A stretch of DNA of 52,680 nt. Source: Deltaproteobacteria bacterium UBA5756 (GTDB lineage Bacteria; Desulfobacterota; Syntrophorhabdia; Syntrophorhabdales; Syntrophorhabdaceae). Below, in pieces: positions 50,153-52,680 of the stretch. Position 1 is the first letter of the stretch; the number at the start of each line of letters is the position of its first letter. The notes under the pieces were generated by a model that saw only the letters and a program-made list of their open reading frames with translations, did no database searches and was not told the DNA's origin. Position numbers and translations under genes: made by a program. The stretch covers positions 24,029 to 76,708 of the forward strand of contig DIFE01000042.1 of NCBI GenBank assembly GCA_002418985.1, written 5' to 3'.

Positions 50153-51748
50153 ATGAATTTTGCAATGTTTTCGGGGCTCAATGCGAGCAAATTTCCAAAG
50201 CGAGAGTTCATCATCGAAAGCTTCCCGTCGAAGAAGCAGCGCCGGAGCCTCACGTGGAAGGAGTTCGACGACCAGGCGAACAAGATCGCCAACTACCTCA
50301 TCAAGGATTGCGGTGTCAGGAAGGGTGACATAGTCGTCCACCTTATGATGAACTGCATGGAGTGGTATGCCAGCTATATAGCCGTCCTCAAGACGGGCGC
50401 AACGGTAACGCCCCTCAACTTCCGTTTCGCCAGCGCCGACATCAAGTATGCCGCTGACGTCACAAAGTGCAAGGTCTTTATGTTTGGCGAACAGTTTAAC
50501 GCACGAGTCGAACCCATCATGAAAGAGATGGACTATTGCAAGAATTTCATTTGTCTCGGTGATACCGTCCCAGCCGGTACAAAATCATATAAGGAAATTC
50601 TGGAAAAGGGCGATGCGACACCGTATTGCCTTGAGGCCGCGGATGACGATATGGCCGAACTCATGTTCACGTCGGGAACGACAGGGGCACCGAAACCGGT
50701 TTCCCACACCCATAGCAGCCTTTTCTACATCGGCATCGGCAACGCCCTGACCTACAACGAAGGGTACAACAGCGTGTACCTGTCGCCTCACCCCTTCTAT
50801 CACAGCGGCACCCTGTTCCTCTCCTTCCCCTGTTACATTGCCGCAGGCAAGGTGCTCATGACAATGGAGACACAGCCTGAATTCTATCTCAGGAGCATGG
50901 CGGACGAGAAGTGCACCGGCGGCTGGAACACGGTCCCGACCTGGTCGGACGTGATCAACGCCCTGAAAACGGGACAGATAAATCTCAAGGATTATGATCT
51001 TTCAGCGCTGCGCCATATCGAGATCGGCGCCCAGCCGGTCCCTTATATCCTTCTTGAGGATTCCAAGAAGTTTTTCCCGAACCTGCCCATCGCGAACATT
51101 TACGGCATCACTGAGGGCGGCGGCGGCGGTGTCACCAACTGCTACGACGAAGATATCATGAGAAAACCCGGTTCCATCGGCAGGGCGACGGCCTTCATGG
51201 AGGCAAAGGTTATCGACAGCGAAGGGAAAGAACTGCCGGCAGGCGGCGTAGGCGAACTGATCCTCAAGGGACCCCGTCTCATGAAGGAATATGCCTTTAA
51301 CCCGGAGATGACCGCAAAGACGATCAAGGACGGATGGCTTTATACGGGCGACCTGGCATACATGGATGACGAGGGCTTCATCTTCTTCGCCGACAGGGCG
51401 AAAGACCTGATCATCAGGGGCGGCGAGAACATCTTCCCCGCGGAGATCGAGGACGCCCTGCGCAAGCATCCCAAGGTCATGGACGTCGCGGTCCTCGGCT
51501 ATCCTCACCCCAGGCTGGTCGAAATAGTCATGGCGATTATCCAGCCGAAGGAAGGCCAGACAATCACCGATGAGGAGATCATCAGTTTTGTCAAAGAGAA
51601 AGGCCTTGCAAAATACAAATGGCCGGAAAAGATGGTCTATACGACGATTCCGCGCAACCCCGCCGGAAAGATCGAAAAACCGAAACTTCGCGACATGTAC
51701 GTAAAACCTGCTAAAGATGCAATGGAGAAGGAATTCAAGAAACAGTAA
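50153..51748 (+). CDS. AMP-forming acyl-CoA synthetase (acid-CoA ligase) 2
   Basis: The 531-residue ANL-family enzyme has FTSGTTGAPKP, IYGITEGGGGG in the A5 region, WLYTGDLAYMDDEGF, A8 DRAKDLIIRGGENIFPAEIED and catalytic Lys in NPAGKIEKPKLRD. A Gly-rich run (EGGGGG) replaces the usual TEttG motif. AAGGAGGG precedes the ATG by seven bases. Together with the divergent paralogue it suggests a regulated pair acting on acids of different kinds. Substrate unknown. Confidence 0.95.
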   Translation: MNFAMFSGLNASKFPKREFIIESFPSKKQRRSLTWKEFDDQANKIANYLIKDCGVRKGDIVVHLMMNCMEWYASYIAVLKTGATVTPLNFRFASADIKYAADVTKCKVFMFGEQFNARVEPIMKEMDYCKNFICLGDTVPAGTKSYKEILEKGDATPYCLEAADDDMAELMFTSGTTGAPKPVSHTHSSLFYIGIGNALTYNEGYNSVYLSPHPFYHSGTLFLSFPCYIAAGKVLMTMETQPEFYLRSMADEKCTGGWNTVPTWSDVINALKTGQINLKDYDLSALRHIEIGAQPVPYILLEDSKKFFPNLPIANIYGITEGGGGGVTNCYDEDIMRKPGSIGRATAFMEAKVIDSEGKELPAGGVGELILKGPRLMKEYAFNPEMTAKTIKDGWLYTGDLAYMDDEGFIFFADRAKDLIIRGGENIFPAEIEDALRKHPKVMDVAVLGYPHPRLVEIVMAIIQPKEGQTITDEEIISFVKEKGLAKYKWPEKMVYTTIPRNPAGKIEKPKLRDMYVKPAKDAMEKEFKKQ

Positions 51749-51768
51749 TCGACAAGATGAGTTACAGG

Positions 51769-51801
51769 GCGCCCGGCCAGCCAAGGTCGGGCGCTTTTTT
51801 T
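51769..51801 (+). terminator. Rho-independent terminator of acyl-CoA synthetase 2
   Basis: GCGCCCGGCC (51769-51778) and GGTCGGGCGC (51785-51794) form a 10-bp stem with one G-U pair and a 6-nt loop, followed by seven T. It is the most typical terminator in the window. Confidence 0.92.
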
Positions 51802-51846
51802 GTCGTGCGGGACGCGAAGCAGTCTTTTGTCTTTTTCTCTAAAGGG

Positions 51847-52653
51847 TCAGTTTCCGAGAAGGATCAGCGGTTTCTTCGCGGGGTCTAGCCAGCGGATGAG
51901 TTTCAGGATATTTTCCTCCGAAAGGGCTACGCAGCCGGCGGTCGCGGTATTTTCGTCCTTCCAGATGTGGACGAAGATGGCACTGCCCCGGCCGGGAACA
52001 ACGGGGTTTGTGTTGTATTCGACAACGATGCCGTACTTGTAGCGGCTGTCGGGCAGGACCATGTCTTCGAAGGAGCGTGCCTTCGTCTCCTCTTTCCTCT
52101 TCAGCCTGTTGTAATCGGGCGAAGCGGGGTCGTCAACCCAGATGTCCTGCCGCGTCATCCGGCGATAGGGCATTGCGGACGTAACTGTTGAAGGATACCC
52201 GAAGACGAGACCAAGGGGGTATATCCCCGCGGGGGTCATGCCGTCGCCTTCACGCTTGCCGCCGGCGGCCGCAAAACCGTTTCGGCCCGTCGTGGCGCGC
52301 AGGGGACCAAAAACGGGGACCCAAGTGCCGCTCTTCTTCTCAAATGCTCCCACGGTTGAAATATGAGGCAATAAACCATCATTTCTGACGACGACGAGCT
52401 GAGAAGAGGCAGGCCAGCGTGTTTCAAGAGATTCCTTCGTGGACGCGGTGAGTGCCGTCGGTGCCAAAGTCATCTCCCCGGATTCCCCGGCAAAACAGTT
52501 TCCTGGCTGAAGGGTAGAGCGAAAAAGGATCGCACAGAGTAAAAGACCGCCCAGCGCAAAAAGCGAATAAAGTCCAACGTGCTTCAGGCAAAGATGCCGA
52601 TTCACGCTCCTCCAGCGACAATCACTATTGACCTTTTCCATGCCCGCTGCCAT
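51847..52653 (-). CDS. L,D-transpeptidase-like (YkuD family, COG3786 type) exported protein
   Basis: The 268-residue protein has an N-terminal membrane segment or signal (LYSLFALGGLLLCAILF, about 29-45). The catalytic region has His in IFVHIWKDENTATAGCVALS and the nucleophile Cys in TAGC, with VDDPASPDYNR and the G-D-G-M-TPAGIYPLGLVFGY stretch upstream. This pattern fits the COG3786 subgroup, which acts on peptidoglycan peptides. The start at 52653 (MAAGMEKV) may instead be ATG 52641. Converges on the CoA ligase terminator. Confidence 0.88.
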   Translation of the reverse strand: MAAGMEKVNSDCRWRSVNRHLCLKHVGLYSLFALGGLLLCAILFRSTLQPGNCFAGESGEMTLAPTALTASTKESLETRWPASSQLVVVRNDGLLPHISTVGAFEKKSGTWVPVFGPLRATTGRNGFAAAGGKREGDGMTPAGIYPLGLVFGYPSTVTSAMPYRRMTRQDIWVDDPASPDYNRLKRKEETKARSFEDMVLPDSRYKYGIVVEYNTNPVVPGRGSAIFVHIWKDENTATAGCVALSEENILKLIRWLDPAKKPLILLGN

Positions 52654-52656
52654 TCC

Positions 52657-52680
52657 TCGTCTAGTCCCTAGTCCCTAGTC
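52657..52680. repeat. Heptamer repeat at the window edge
   Basis: CTAGTCC is repeated nearly three times up to the end of the window (52661-52680). It resembles the heptamer repeats at 33443-33524 in unit length and place near gene ends. It may continue beyond the window. Confidence 0.6.

Overview
The window reads as chromosomal DNA of a diderm, probably anaerobic bacterium of the Desulfobacterota ('deltaproteobacteria'), with a Syntrophorhabdus-like lineage as the best guess. The guess rests on lipid A, Lol and Tol envelope genes, a glyQ-glyS-ppdK operon, a CooC-type nickel-insertion ATPase, two CoA ligases of the AMP-forming type, and UGA (selenocysteine) decoding in a HesB-like protein. 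There are no rRNA or tRNA genes, prophage, insertion sequence or CRISPR array. Most genes are tightly packed housekeeping genes on both strands.

Layout. 0.2-5 kb: a very large multi-PAS hybrid histidine kinase (minus strand) coupled to a 22-residue leader ORF. 5-11 kb: glyQ-glyS-ppdK (minus). 11-13.2 kb: a dihydrouridine synthase, small unknown genes and a short lipoprotein gene interrupted by an in-frame UGA. 13.3-16.2 kb: lepA-hemW. 16.2-16.5 kb: a promoter and terminator with no convincing gene between them (candidate small RNA). 16.5-20.2 kb: tolQ-tolR-tolA/tonB-uppP, a small unknown gene and an unusual MutY-like glycosylase without an Fe-S cluster motif. 20.2-22.6 kb: a membrane protein, a HesB-like selenoprotein, a small exported protein and a DUF523/DUF1722 protein. 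22.7-27.1 kb: an ABC exporter (ATPase, FtsX-type permease) with an AttH/CrtC lipocalin-like partner. 27.2-30 kb: a DUF2071 protein, a relic of a receiver domain, a zinc alcohol dehydrogenase and NudC.

30-35.5 kb: hrcA-grpE-dnaJ (dnaK absent from the cluster) converging on htpG. 35.6-41 kb: a two-TM K+ channel with RCK domains, a CooC-like ATPase, plsC, ftsK and lolA. 41-43 kb (minus): a fusion of a response-regulator receiver domain to LpxC, preceded by a small anchored protein. 43-47.6 kb: phoH-pgpH-ybeY-lnt. 47.7-51.7 kb: rnc and two divergent acyl-CoA synthetases. 51.8-52.7 kb: an L,D-transpeptidase-like protein.

The observations most worth attention are: (1) two genes with in-frame UGA codons, each followed 22-25 nt later by a compact stem-loop with a G in the first two loop positions, as expected of bacterial SECIS elements. 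One is a HesB-like protein, a type already known as a selenoprotein; the other is a tiny lipoprotein for which I know of no precedent. (2) The receiver-LpxC fusion, which suggests phosphorelay control of the committed step of lipid A synthesis. (3) The orphan transcription unit at 16.2-16.5 kb. All functional calls come from reading motifs and context; no database search was run.
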